The position numbers and the translations under genes were made by a program. 39,594 nucleotides of DNA from CADCUY01 sp964242735 (GTDB taxonomy: Bacteria; Actinomycetota; Actinomycetes; Actinomycetales; Quadrisphaeraceae), in the NCBI GenBank assembly GCA_964242735.1, contig CAXTAK010000021.1, positions 1 to 39,594 of the forward strand, written 5' to 3'. Below the pieces are notes generated by a model. That model was not told the origin of the DNA. It did no database searches and was given only the letters and a program-made list of their open reading frames with translations. Shown piece after piece: positions 15,778-26,121 of the stretch. Within the stretch, counting starts at the first letter, position 1; the number at the start of each line of letters is the position of its first letter.

Positions 15778-16983
15778 ATGGCCACCCCCGCTCCGCCCGT
15801 GACGCTGCCGGGCCCACCGCAGGAGGCGCTGGTGGAGCGGATGCGCCCGTTCACCACCACGATCTTCGCGGAGATGAGCCGGCTCGCGCTCGAGACCGGG
15901 TCGGTGAACCTCGGGCAGGGCTTCCCCGACACCGACGGTCCGGCGACGCTGCTGGAGGACGCCGTCGCAGCCATCCGCGGCGGGATGAACCAGTACCCGC
16001 CCGGCCCGGGGGTGCCCGCGCTGCGCGCTGCGGTGGGGCGGCACCAGGCCCGCTTCTACGGCCTGGACGTCGACCCCGACGACGTCCTGGTCACCGCCGG
16101 CGCCACCGAGGCGATCGCCGCCGCGATGCTCGCGCTCACCGGCCCGGGCGACGAGGTGGTGGTCCTCGAGCCGTACTACGACTCCTACGCCGCGACCATC
16201 GCCCTCGCCGGCGGCACCCGGCGCACGGTGGCACTGCGTCCCGGCGACGGGTTCGCCCTCGACCCGACGGCCCTGGCAGCGGCCTTCGGCGCGCGCACCA
16301 GGGTGGTGCTGCTCAACTCCCCCCACAACCCCACCGGCCGGGTCCTCACCCCGGCCGACCTGGCCCTGGTCGCGGGCCTGGCGCGGGCCCACGACGCGGT
16401 GGTGGTCTCCGACGAGGTCTACGAGCACCAGACGCACGACGGACGCCGGCACGTGCCCATCGCCACCCTGCCGGGCATGGCCGAGCGCACCCTGACGGTC
16501 AGCTCCGCGGGCAAGACCTTCTCCGTCACGGGGTGGAAGATCGGGTGGGTGCACGGCCCCGCGCACCTGGTCGCCGCGGTGCGCGCGGTCAAGCAGTTCC
16601 TCACCTTCGTCTCCGGGGGCCCGTTCCAGCCCGCCGTCGCCGCGGCGCTCGCCCTGCCCGACGAGGTCTACGACGGGATGGCCGCGCAGCTGGGCGGCAA
16701 GCGCGACCTGCTGGTGGCGGGCCTGCGCGCCGCGGGGATGGACGCCCAGGTGCCCGAGGGCACGTACTTCGCCACCGCGGACGTCGCGGGCCTGGGCTGG
16801 GAGGACTCCGTGGCCTTCTGCCGGGCCCTGCCCGCGCGGGCAGGCGTGGTGGCGATCCCCGTCAGCGCCTTCCTCGACGACCGCGACGTCGCGCCCACCC
16901 TGGTGCGCTTCGCGTTCTGCAAGCGCGACGCCGTGCTGCGCGAGGCCAGCGACCGCCTCGCCGCCGCGGACCTGACCGCGTGA
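15778..16983 (+). CDS. dapC: Fold-type I aminotransferase, DapC-like (probable N-succinyldiaminopimelate aminotransferase)
   Basis: A 401-aa PLP enzyme whose pattern closely follows Mycobacterium tuberculosis Rv0858c (DapC), which acts in lysine/diaminopimelate synthesis. It shows RPFTTTIFAEMSRLAL, VNLGQGFPDTDGP, NQYPPGPGVPALR, VLVTAGATEAIAAA, EPYYDSYAATI, LLNSPHNPTGRVL, VVVSDEVYEHQ and the PLP lysine in TVSSAGKTFSVTGWKIGW. The ATG at 15778 gives the expected N-terminus. The following exporter gene starts inside its stop codon (GTGA), so the two are translationally coupled. Kynurenine/methionine aminotransferases share this subfamily, so substrate is inferred. Confidence 0.85.
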   Translation: MATPAPPVTLPGPPQEALVERMRPFTTTIFAEMSRLALETGSVNLGQGFPDTDGPATLLEDAVAAIRGGMNQYPPGPGVPALRAAVGRHQARFYGLDVDPDDVLVTAGATEAIAAAMLALTGPGDEVVVLEPYYDSYAATIALAGGTRRTVALRPGDGFALDPTALAAAFGARTRVVLLNSPHNPTGRVLTPADLALVAGLARAHDAVVVSDEVYEHQTHDGRRHVPIATLPGMAERTLTVSSAGKTFSVTGWKIGWVHGPAHLVAAVRAVKQFLTFVSGGPFQPAVAAALALPDEVYDGMAAQLGGKRDLLVAGLRAAGMDAQVPEGTYFATADVAGLGWEDSVAFCRALPARAGVVAIPVSAFLDDRDVAPTLVRFAFCKRDAVLREASDRLAAADLTA

Positions 16984-17945
16984 GGCTGCACGCACGCCCT
17001 GGTCCCACCGTGATGGTGGTGGTCGCGGCGGTGAGCCTGCAGAGCGGCTCGGCGTTCGCCACCACCCTCTTCGACGACCTCGGGGCGCCCGGGCTGCTCG
17101 CGCTGCGCATGGGCGTCGGAGCGGTGCTGCTGACCATGATCACCCGGGCGTGGCGCGCGGTGCCGCCCCGCTCGGCGTGGCCGCTGGTCGCCGGCTTCGG
17201 GGCCGTGCTGGGGGCGATGAACCTGCTGTTCTACCTCTCCCTGGAGCGGATCCCCGTCGGGGTCGCGGTGGCCCTGGAGCTCCTGGGGCCCCTGGCGGTG
17301 GCCGTGGTCGGCTCGCGCCGGGCCCGCGACCTGGTGTGGGTGGGCGTGGCGGTGGCCGGGGTCGCGGTGCTGCTCGGCCCGCAGGTGCTGCCCGCGCTCG
17401 GCGTCACCGGCGCCAGCGCGGGCCTGGATCGCGCGGGGGCCCTCTGCGCGCTCGCCGCGGGCGCCTGCTGGGGGGTGTACATCGTGCTCGGCACGCGCCT
17501 GTCAGCGGTCGTGGCCGGCAGCACGGGGTTGGCGTGGGCGATGCTCTGCGCCAGCACGGTGCTGGTGCCCCTGGGCGCGGTGACCGCCGGCGCGGCGCTC
17601 CTCGTTCCCTCGCTGCTGCTCAGCGGGCTGGTGGTGGCCGTGCTGTCCGCGGTGCTGCCGTACGCCCTGGAGATGTCGGCGATGCGAGCGGTCGGTGCGG
17701 CCACCTTCGGGATCATGATGAGCCTGGAACCGGCGATCGCCGCGGTGGTGGCCTTCGTGCTCGTGGGGCAGCGACTCGCGCCCACCACGCTGGTGGGCAT
17801 GGCCCTGGTCGTCGTCGCGGTGCTCGCAGCACTCGGCCGACCAGCACCCACCGGCCCTGCCGACGCGCTGCCCGGGTCCGATGCACCCGCGCCCGTCCTG
17901 CCCGCGCCCGCGGCCCGTCCCGGTCCGCCGCCGGCGGTCACGTGA
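16980..17945 (+). CDS. EamA-family transporter, RhtA-like
   Basis: A 321-aa membrane protein with about ten transmembrane helices in two EamA halves. The first helix region VSLQSGSAFATTLFDDLGAP and the following ALRMGVGAVLL resemble RhtA, the E. coli threonine/homoserine exporter; the second half includes GACWGVYIVLGTRLS and SLEPAIAAVVAFVLVGQRL. The GTG start overlaps the dapC stop as GTGA, and its own TGA overlaps the pmt GTG in the same manner, so three genes form one coupled unit. The C-terminal about 35 residues are proline/alanine-rich. Amino-acid export fits the coupling to a diaminopimelate-type transaminase, but the substrate is not proven. Confidence 0.85.
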   Translation: MRLHARPGPTVMVVVAAVSLQSGSAFATTLFDDLGAPGLLALRMGVGAVLLTMITRAWRAVPPRSAWPLVAGFGAVLGAMNLLFYLSLERIPVGVAVALELLGPLAVAVVGSRRARDLVWVGVAVAGVAVLLGPQVLPALGVTGASAGLDRAGALCALAAGACWGVYIVLGTRLSAVVAGSTGLAWAMLCASTVLVPLGAVTAGAALLVPSLLLSGLVVAVLSAVLPYALEMSAMRAVGAATFGIMMSLEPAIAAVVAFVLVGQRLAPTTLVGMALVVVAVLAALGRPAPTGPADALPGSDAPAPVLPAPAARPGPPPAVT

Positions 17946-19674
17946 GCACGCTGGTGCGCCCGCCGGCTGGGGACCGGGCGACGGACCGAGGACGCCGGGC
18001 CGGGCCGGTCGCCCGTCTGGTGGACGCCGCGCTGGACCCGGCGGCAGCCCGCCTGTGGGGGTGGGTGGGCCCGCTGCTGGTCACCGCCGTCGCCGGCGCC
18101 CTGCGCTTCACCGACCTGGGCCGCCCCCACCAGCTGGTCTTCGACGAGACGTACTACGTCAAGCAGGCGTACTCCCTGCTGCAGGTGGGCTACGAGCTCC
18201 GCTGGCCCGAGGACGCCGACGCGCAGTTCACCGCCGGCACCCCCGACGTCTTCTCCGACGAGGCCGACTACCCGGTGCACCCGCCGGTGGGCAAGTGGAT
18301 GATCGCGGCCGGCATCGCGCTGTTCGGGGTGGACAGCTCCTTCGGGTGGCGGGCCACCAACGCCGCGATCGGCACCCTGATGGTGCTGGTGCTCGCCCGC
18401 ACCGCCCGCCGCCTGCTCGGCTCGACCCTGCTGGGGTGCACCGCGGGCCTGCTCCTGGCCGTCGACGGGCTGCACCTGGTGCACAGCCGCACCTCGCTGC
18501 TCGACCTGCCGCTCGCGTTCTGGGTGCTGGTGGCCTTCGCCTGCCTGGTGCTCGACCGCGACGCCCACCGGGCGCGCCTGCTCGCCGGCAGGTCGGTGGG
18601 TGGCAGGTCGGTGCTGGGGCGGCTGCGGCTCTGGCGGGTCGNNNNNNNNNNNNNNNNNNNNNNNNNNNNNNNNNNNNNNNNNNNNNNNNNNNNNNNNNNN
18701 NNNNNNNNNNNNNNNNNNNNNNNNNNNNNNNNNNNNNNNNNGGCAGGTCGGTGGGTGGCAGGTCGGTGCTGGGGCGGCTGCGGCTCTGGCGGGTCGCCGC
18801 CGCCGTGGCCATGGGCCTGGCGTGCGGGGTCAAGTGGTCGGGGCTGTACGTCGTCGCGGTCTTCGCCGTGATGAGCGTGCTGTGGGACCTCGGCGCCCGC
18901 CGCGCCGCGGGGCAGCGGCGCCTGGCTCTCGGGTTCGTCATCGACGCGGCGGTCGCGGCGCTGGTGGTGCTGCCGACGGTGCTGGCGACCTACCTGGCCG
19001 GGTGGGCCGGGTGGTTCGCCTCCTCCCGCGCGCACCTGCGCCAGTGGGCGGTCGGTGACCCCGACGCGGGGGTGTCGTGGCTGCCGCCGGCGCTGCGCTC
19101 GCTGTGGAAGTACCACCAGGACATGTACGGCTTCCACGTGGGGCTGACCGGTGACCACACCTACCAGTCGAACCCGTGGTCGTGGCTGGTGCAGGGCCGC
19201 CCGACGTCCTTCTTCTACGAGGACCCCGCCCGCGGGGTGGAGGGGTGCGTGGTGGAGCAGTGCTCCAAGGCCATCACCTCCGTGGGCAACCCGGTCGTGT
19301 GGTGGGCCGGCACCGCGGCGCTGCTCGTGGTGGTCTTCGCGTGGGCGCTGCGCCGCGACTGGCGCGCCGGCGCCATCCTGGCCGGGATCGCCGCGGGGTA
19401 CCTGCCCTGGTTCGCCTTCCAGGAGCGCACGATCTTCACCTTCTACGCCGTGGTCTTCACCCCCTTCCTCGTCCTGGCGCTCACCTACGCGCTGGGGCTG
19501 GTGCTGGGTCCCGCCGACGCGCCGCCGCGCCGCCGCGCCGTGGGAGCGCTCGTCGCGGGCGCGGTGGTGGTGGCCGCGGTGGGCGTCGCGGCGTGGTTCT
19601 ACCCGGTGTGGACCGCCCGGGTCATCCCCTACGACGAGTGGCGGCTGCGCATGTGGTTCGGCTCGTGGATCTGA
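17942..19674 (+). CDS. pmt: Polyprenyl-phosphate-mannose--protein mannosyltransferase (interrupted by assembly gap)
   Basis: A GT39 multi-spanning membrane enzyme that transfers mannose from a polyprenyl carrier to exported proteins. The catalytic acidic pair lies in VFDETYYVKQAYSLL in the first external loop; later motifs are DYPVHPPVGKWMIAAGIALF, DGLHLVHSRTSLLDLPLAFW, YHQDMYGFH and NPWSWLVQGRPTSFFYED. A run of 100 N (18642-18741) divides the gene, and the reading frame on the right differs from that on the left. The 55 bases before the gap are identical to the 55 after it. Removing the Ns and one copy (155 bases) puts both halves in one frame and predicts 525 aa, a normal length for bacterial Pmt. 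The GTG start overlaps the EamA stop. Confidence 0.9.
18587..18641 (+). repeat. 55-bp direct repeat, left copy flanking the gap
   Basis: Identical to 18742-18796. It holds an internal 15-bp-period duplication (GGCAGGTCGGTG twice), coding GRSVGGRSVLG. Confidence 0.95.
18642..18741. other. Assembly gap (100 N)
   Basis: Exactly 100 undetermined bases, the usual placeholder for a gap of unknown size, flanked by identical 55-bp ends. It is best read as two overlapping contigs that were not merged. Confidence 0.97.
18742..18796 (+). repeat. 55-bp direct repeat, right copy flanking the gap
   Basis: Identical to 18587-18641; probably the same genomic bases present at both contig ends. Confidence 0.95.
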
Positions 19675-19773
19675 GGCGGCGAGATCGCCGGTGGCGAGTG
19701 GGGCGCTGTGGCTCCTGCGGGAACACCCGCGCCAGCAGTACCGTTGACCCTTCAACCACCTAGGGGGGACGCC

Positions 19774-20832
19774 ATGGAGATCGGCATCAGCTCGTTCGCG
19801 GAGACCACGCCCGACCCCGTGACCGGCGAGGTGCTCAGCCACCCCGAGCGGCTGCGGGAGGTCGTCGAGGAGATCGAGCTCGCTGATCAGGTCGGCCTCG
19901 ACGTCTACAGCCTCGGGGAGCACCACCGCGCCGACTACGCGTCGTCCGCGCCCGCCGTCATCCTCGCCGCCGGCGCGGCACGCACCTCGCGCATCCGTCT
20001 GACCAGCGGTGTCACCGTCCTCAGCTCGGCCGACCCGGTGCGCACCTTCCAGGACTTCGCGACGCTCGACGGGCTCAGCGGCGGCCGCGCCGAGATCATC
20101 GCCGGGCGGGGCAGCTTCATCGAGTCCTTCCCGCTCTTCGGTCAGAGCTTCGACGACTACGACGAGCTGTACGCCGAGAAGCTCGACCTGCTCCTCCGCG
20201 TCCGCGCCGACGAGCGCATCACGTGGAGCGGCAAGCACCGCCCGGCGATGGACGACGTCGGGGTCTACCCCCGCCCGCAGCAGGACGTGCTGCCGATCTG
20301 GGTCGGGGTGGGCGGCAACCCGAACTCGGTGGTGCGGGCGGCGAGCCTCGACCTGCCCCTGGCGATGGCGATCATCGGCGGCCTGCCCGAGCAGTTCGCC
20401 CCGCTCGCCGACCTGTACCGCCGGGCCCACGCCCAGCTGGTGCCCGGCGCCGCTGAGCGCGGGACGCCGCCGATCGCCGTCCACGGCCACGGCTTCGTCG
20501 CCGAGACCACCCAGCGCGCGAAGGACATCGCCTACCCCTCGGTGGCGGTGGCGATGAACACCGTGGGGCGCGAGCGCGGATGGGCCCCCTACACCCGGGC
20601 GGGCTTCGAGGAGGCCACCACCTCGCGCGGGGCGTTCACCGCGGGCAGCCCCGCGGAGGTCGCCGAGAAGATCCTGCTGCAGCGCCAGGCGCTGGGCCAC
20701 GACCGCTACATGATGCACATCAGCGTCGGCACCCTGCCCCACCGCGAGGTGATGCGCGGCATCGAGCTGCTGGGCACCGAGGTGGCGCCCGCGGTGCGCG
20801 CGGCGGTGGCCGCGGAGCTCCTGCCCGCCTGA
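19774..20832 (+). CDS. LLM-class flavin-dependent oxidoreductase
   Basis: A 352-aa luciferase-like monooxygenase-fold protein, expected to use FMNH2 or F420. The TIM-barrel start MEIGISSFAETTPDP, YSLGEHHRADYASSAPAVIL, RIRLTSGVTVLSSADPVRTF, DGLSGGRAEIIAGRGSFIES and PIWVGVGGNPNSVVRAA are typical of the group A/B LLM family. The ATG at 19774 has AGGGGGG just upstream; an in-frame upstream GTG lacks similarity. The 99-bp spacer after pmt contains TACCGT at 19739-19744, a possible -10. The aldehyde dehydrogenase gene follows on the same strand after 52 bases. Substrate unknown. Confidence 0.88.
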   Translation: MEIGISSFAETTPDPVTGEVLSHPERLREVVEEIELADQVGLDVYSLGEHHRADYASSAPAVILAAGAARTSRIRLTSGVTVLSSADPVRTFQDFATLDGLSGGRAEIIAGRGSFIESFPLFGQSFDDYDELYAEKLDLLLRVRADERITWSGKHRPAMDDVGVYPRPQQDVLPIWVGVGGNPNSVVRAASLDLPLAMAIIGGLPEQFAPLADLYRRAHAQLVPGAAERGTPPIAVHGHGFVAETTQRAKDIAYPSVAVAMNTVGRERGWAPYTRAGFEEATTSRGAFTAGSPAEVAEKILLQRQALGHDRYMMHISVGTLPHREVMRGIELLGTEVAPAVRAAVAAELLPA

Positions 20833-20884
20833 CGGTCGTGCCCGCCTCACGGAGGTGCCCGTCGGGCGTGGCAGCCTGGCGGTC

Positions 20885-22297
20885 ATGGCGATCGCGACCG
20901 TGAACCCGACCACCGGTGAGCACGTGGAGTCCTTCGACGCGCTGACCGACGAGGCGGTGGAGGCCCGGCTGGCGCGCGCCGCCACCGCCTTCGAGGCACA
21001 CCGCCTGACCACCGTCGAGCAACGCGTGGCGTGGACGCGGGCCGCGGCCGACGTCCTCGACGCCGACGCCGAGCGGGTGGCGGTGATGATGACCACCGAG
21101 ATGGGCAAGACGCTGGTCTCCGCGCGCGCCGAGGTCGCCAAGTGCGCTGTCGGCCTCCGCCACTACGCCGAGCACGGTCCCTCCTACCTGGCGCCGGTAC
21201 CGCTGGACGCCGACGCCGTCGGGGCGCGGCAGGCACACCTGGTGCACCAGCCGCTGGGCGTGGTGCTCGCGGTCATGCCGTGGAACTTCCCCCTGTGGCA
21301 GGTGGTGCGCTTCGCCGCGCCGGCCCTGGTGGCGGGCAACGTCGCGGTGCTCAAGCACGCCAGCAACGTGCCGCGCACCGCGCTGTACCTCCAGGAGCTG
21401 TTCGAGCGGGCCGGCTTCCCCGAGGGCGTGTTCACCACCCTGCTCATCGGCTCCCGGCAGGTCGAGGCCGTGCTGCGCGACCCCCGCGTCGTCGCCGCCA
21501 CCCTGACCGGCAGCACGCCGGCCGGGTCCGCGGTGGCCGCCGTCGCCGGGGAGGTCCTCAAGCCCACGGTGCTCGAGCTCGGCGGGTCCGACGCGTTCGT
21601 GGTCATGCCGTCGGCCGACCTGGCTCGCGCCGCGCAGGTGGCCACGACGGCGCGCTGCCTGAACAACGGGCAGAGCTGCGTCAACGCCAAGCGCTTCTTC
21701 GTCCACCGCGACGTCGCGGAGGAGTTCACCGGGCTGTTCGCCGCCGCGATGGGCGCCCAGGTCGTCGGTGACCCGATGGACGAGGGCACCGACGTGGGGC
21801 CGCTGGCCACCGAGGCCGGCCGTGAGGACGTCGAGGCGCACGTGGCCGACGCGCTGGCCAAGGGCGCGGAGGTGGTCGTCGGCGGCTCCCGACCGCAGGG
21901 GGCGGGCTGGTTCTACCCGCCGACGGTGCTCACCGGCATCACCGAGGAGATGAGCGTGCACTCGGAGGAGGTGTTCGGGCCGGTGGCGGCGCTGTGGGTC
22001 GTCGACGACCTCGAGGAGGCCATCGAGATCGCCAACAGCCACCCGTACGGTCTCGGCTCGAACCTGTGGAGCGAGGACGAGGAGGAGCGGGCCCGCTTCG
22101 TGCGCGACATCGCCGCCGGCATGGTCTTCATCAACGGGAACACCACCAGCTACCCGCAGCTGCCCTTCGGCGGGGTGAAGGGCAGCGGGTACGGGCGGGA
22201 GCTGTCGTACCTGGGCATGCACGCGTTCATGAACGCCAAGACCGTGTGGGTGGGGGCGCCGGGTGGTGGGCGGGGCGCGTCGGCGACCACGGAGTGA
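20885..22297 (+). CDS. NAD(P)-dependent aldehyde dehydrogenase, succinate-semialdehyde dehydrogenase-like
   Basis: A 470-aa ALDH-superfamily enzyme that oxidises an aldehyde to the acid. The general base Glu231 lies in VLELGGSDAF and the nucleophile Cys265 in NNGQSCVNAKR; cofactor-side motifs are VMPWNFPLWQV and LTGSTPAGSAVA; the C-terminal part has EEVFGPVAALWV and LPFGGVKGSGYGREL. The overall pattern is closest to GabD1-type succinate-semialdehyde dehydrogenases, so 4-aminobutyrate or related breakdown is likely. The ATG at 20885 is preferred to a GTG at 20855 that adds ten unmatched residues. A strong hairpin follows at 22325-22360. Confidence 0.9.
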   Translation: MAIATVNPTTGEHVESFDALTDEAVEARLARAATAFEAHRLTTVEQRVAWTRAAADVLDADAERVAVMMTTEMGKTLVSARAEVAKCAVGLRHYAEHGPSYLAPVPLDADAVGARQAHLVHQPLGVVLAVMPWNFPLWQVVRFAAPALVAGNVAVLKHASNVPRTALYLQELFERAGFPEGVFTTLLIGSRQVEAVLRDPRVVAATLTGSTPAGSAVAAVAGEVLKPTVLELGGSDAFVVMPSADLARAAQVATTARCLNNGQSCVNAKRFFVHRDVAEEFTGLFAAAMGAQVVGDPMDEGTDVGPLATEAGREDVEAHVADALAKGAEVVVGGSRPQGAGWFYPPTVLTGITEEMSVHSEEVFGPVAALWVVDDLEEAIEIANSHPYGLGSNLWSEDEEERARFVRDIAAGMVFINGNTTSYPQLPFGGVKGSGYGRELSYLGMHAFMNAKTVWVGAPGGGRGASATTE

Positions 22298-22324
22298 GCG
22301 GCGGCAGGCGGTGACGCGCACGCG

Positions 22325-22360
22325 GTGACGGGCACCAGCGGGTGCGCTGGTGCCCGTCAC
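22325..22360. terminator. Perfect 16-bp-stem hairpin between convergent genes
   Basis: GTGACGGGCACCAGCG pairs completely with 22345-22360 across a four-base GGTG loop. It lies 28 bases after the aldehyde dehydrogenase stop and 52 bases beyond the stop of the convergent beta-helix gene, so it can serve both as a T-poor bidirectional terminator. Confidence 0.85.
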
Positions 22361-22411
22361 GGGTCGTGTCGTGGTGCGCCCGCTCACCGGCGGCGACCAC
22401 TGCTCACGCGG

Positions 22412-24355
<1,944 letters not shown>

Positions 24356-24706
24356 GAGGACGTCCTCCACGGTGAGGGCTCGACCCGCCGACGGGTGTCA
24401 CCGGGTTGTGGTGACGTTAAGTCACGATCGGGGAGGCTGCAAGGGTTCCCGCGATGTGCTGGTGACCCACAGCGAGCGGGCTCGCCCCTCACCGCCGGGA
24501 GTGACCGCGGCGGTGGGTCGAGCCGCCCGCGGTGGTCCCCACAGCCGCTCCGCCGTCCACCGCGGCGTCGACGCGGCGAGGTGACCTCTCACCTGCCCGC
24601 GGCGGCGGTGAGGCGGATGTCACCGAGGCGAACGGCGCTGTGACGTACCGGCAACCACCGGCTGGTGGGCTCGTGGTCCCTCTCCCCGACCCTGGAAGGA
24701 CCTCCC
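24356..24706. other. Divergent intergenic region with inverted repeats
   Basis: A 351-bp spacer between the beta-helix gene and the old yellow enzyme gene. I see no convincing coding frame. It holds GTGAC-N5-GTCAC (24411-24425), AGGTGA-CCTC-TCACCT (24579-24594) and a bulged GC-rich repeat around 24508-24540. Both flanking starts have good ribosome sites. Confidence 0.6.
24411..24425. promoter_or_regulatory. Candidate operator palindrome
   Basis: GTGACGTTAAGTCAC has five-base inverted arms around an AT-rich centre, unusual in this GC-rich spacer, 56 bases upstream of the beta-helix start. The regulator is unknown. Confidence 0.35.
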
Positions 24707-25930
24707 GTGCCCGACCTGTTCAGCCCGTACACCCTCAAGGGTGTGACCTTGCGCAACCGCATCGCGATGTCACCGATGACGATGTACCAGTCCGTCGACG
24801 GCCGCGTGGACGACTACCACGTCAGCTACCTCGGGGCCCGGGCCGCCGGCGGCTTCGGCCTGGTCTTCCCCGAGCAGATCGCGATCACCGCCGACGGCCG
24901 CACCGGGGTGCACTGCGCGGGGATCTACGACGACGACCAGATGGAGGGTCTCGCACGGGTGTGCGCGATCATCAAGCGCCACGGCGGGGTGCCCGCCATC
25001 CAGCTCGGGCACACCGGGCGCAAGGGCAGCGTGCTCACCCCCTGGGAGGGCGGCGCGCAGCTGCCGCCCGAGCACCCGGAGGGCTGGCAGGTGCGCGGGC
25101 CGTCCGCGATCGCCTACGGCGGCACCAGCTCCTACCCGGTGCACGAGCTGGGCGTGGCGGAGATCCACGACCTGCACGCCGCGTACGCCCGGGCGGCCGA
25201 GCGCGCTGCCGAGGTGGGCTTCGAGTGGCTGGAGATGCACTACGCCCACGGCTACCTCGGCGCCAGCTTCTTCTCGCCGCTGTCGAACCAGCGCACCGAC
25301 GAGTACGGGGGCAGCGTGGAGAACAGGACCCGCTTCCACGTCGAGGCCCTCGACGCGGTGCGCGCGGTCTGGCCCGAGCGCCTGCCGCTGACCGCCCGCC
25401 TGGGGTGCGATGACCGGCACACCGAGGGCGCCACGATGGACGATGCCGTCGTCGCGCTGGGCATGATGAAGGAGCACGGCCTCGACCTGGCCGACCTCAG
25501 CCTGGGCTTCAACACCGACGAGATGACGGACCCGCCCTTCGGCGTCCCGGGGTTCATGGTCGAGCCGGCGGTGCGGGTGAAGCGGGAGCTCGGCCTGCCG
25601 GTCGCGATCAGCTGGAACCTCGGGGTGCCGCAGTACGCCGACCAGCTGGTCCGGGAGGAGAAGGTGGACGTCGTGCTGCTGGGCCGCCCGGCGCTGTCGA
25701 ACCCGCACTGGCCGGTGTGGGCGGCGCGCGAGCTGGGCCACGAGGACCCGTTCTCGCTGGTGCCGCAGGACTGGAGCTGGTGGCTGAAGAACTTCCGGGG
25801 CAACGAGCCCTCGATCGGGTGGCCCGCGGCGGCCGCGCAGGAGGTCGACCTGACCGAGGCCAGCGCCGAGGCCGAGCGGATCGCCGCCGACGCCGACGCG
25901 GCCACGATCAGCGGGTCCGCCACGAGCTGA
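24707..25930 (+). CDS. NADH:flavin oxidoreductase / old yellow enzyme, YqjM-like
   Basis: A 407-aa FMN-dependent TIM-barrel ene-reductase. Typical features are LFSPYTLKGVTLRNRIAMSP at the N-terminus, YHVSYLGARAAGGFGLVFPE, QLGHTGRKGS, EMHYAHGYLGASFFSPLSNQ followed by RTDEYGGSVENRTRF, and DVVLLGRPALSNPHWP for phosphate binding. The catalytic pair of the family is represented by the H-T-G-R-K and H-x-A-H-G regions. The GTG at 24707 has GGAAGGA six bases upstream. It probably reduces activated alkenes or quinones in the cytoplasm; the physiological substrate is unknown. A strong hairpin follows. Confidence 0.92.
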   Translation: MPDLFSPYTLKGVTLRNRIAMSPMTMYQSVDGRVDDYHVSYLGARAAGGFGLVFPEQIAITADGRTGVHCAGIYDDDQMEGLARVCAIIKRHGGVPAIQLGHTGRKGSVLTPWEGGAQLPPEHPEGWQVRGPSAIAYGGTSSYPVHELGVAEIHDLHAAYARAAERAAEVGFEWLEMHYAHGYLGASFFSPLSNQRTDEYGGSVENRTRFHVEALDAVRAVWPERLPLTARLGCDDRHTEGATMDDAVVALGMMKEHGLDLADLSLGFNTDEMTDPPFGVPGFMVEPAVRVKRELGLPVAISWNLGVPQYADQLVREEKVDVVLLGRPALSNPHWPVWAARELGHEDPFSLVPQDWSWWLKNFRGNEPSIGWPAAAAQEVDLTEASAEAERIAADADAATISGSATS

Positions 25931-25972
25931 CCCCCGCACCCCCCCGTGGGGGGCGTGCTGGGCAGCGACGCA

Positions 25973-26007
25973 GGAGGGGCGGCACCCGTCACGGGTGCCG
26001 CCCCTCC
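25973..26007. terminator. Perfect 16-bp-stem hairpin between OYE gene and tRNA-Ala
   Basis: GGAGGGGCGGCACCCG pairs completely with 25992-26007 across loop TCA. It is 42 bases after the oxidoreductase stop and ten bases beyond the 3' end of the convergent tRNA gene, so it likely ends both transcripts. A second G/C-run inverted repeat lies at 25936-25958. Confidence 0.85.
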
Positions 26008-26017
26008 GTGGTGCCCG

Positions 26018-26090
26018 TGGAGCTGAGGGGACTCGAACCCCTAACCCCCTCGATGCGACCGAGGTGCTCTACCAATTGAGCCACAGCCCC
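26018..26090 (-). tRNA. tRNA-Ala (CGC)
   Basis: A 73-nt cloverleaf on the minus strand. The acceptor GGGGCTG pairs with CAGCTCC (one G-U), the D arm reads GCTCAATTGGTAGAGC, the anticodon stem CCTCG/CGAGG closes loop GTCGCAT with anticodon CGC, and the T arm is GGGGTTCGAGTCCCC. Discriminator A; CCA is not encoded. A TACGGT (minus strand, 26107-26112) lies upstream as a possible -10. Confidence 0.95.
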
Positions 26091-26121
26091 TCGCGGAACG
26101 CGGGCAACCGTAGCACCGGCC

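Noticed and set aside
18587..18796. True tandem duplication or mobile element at the N-run
   Set aside because: Identical flanks end exactly at the gap and one copy restores the frame, so an assembly artefact is simpler; real repeat expansion is not excluded.
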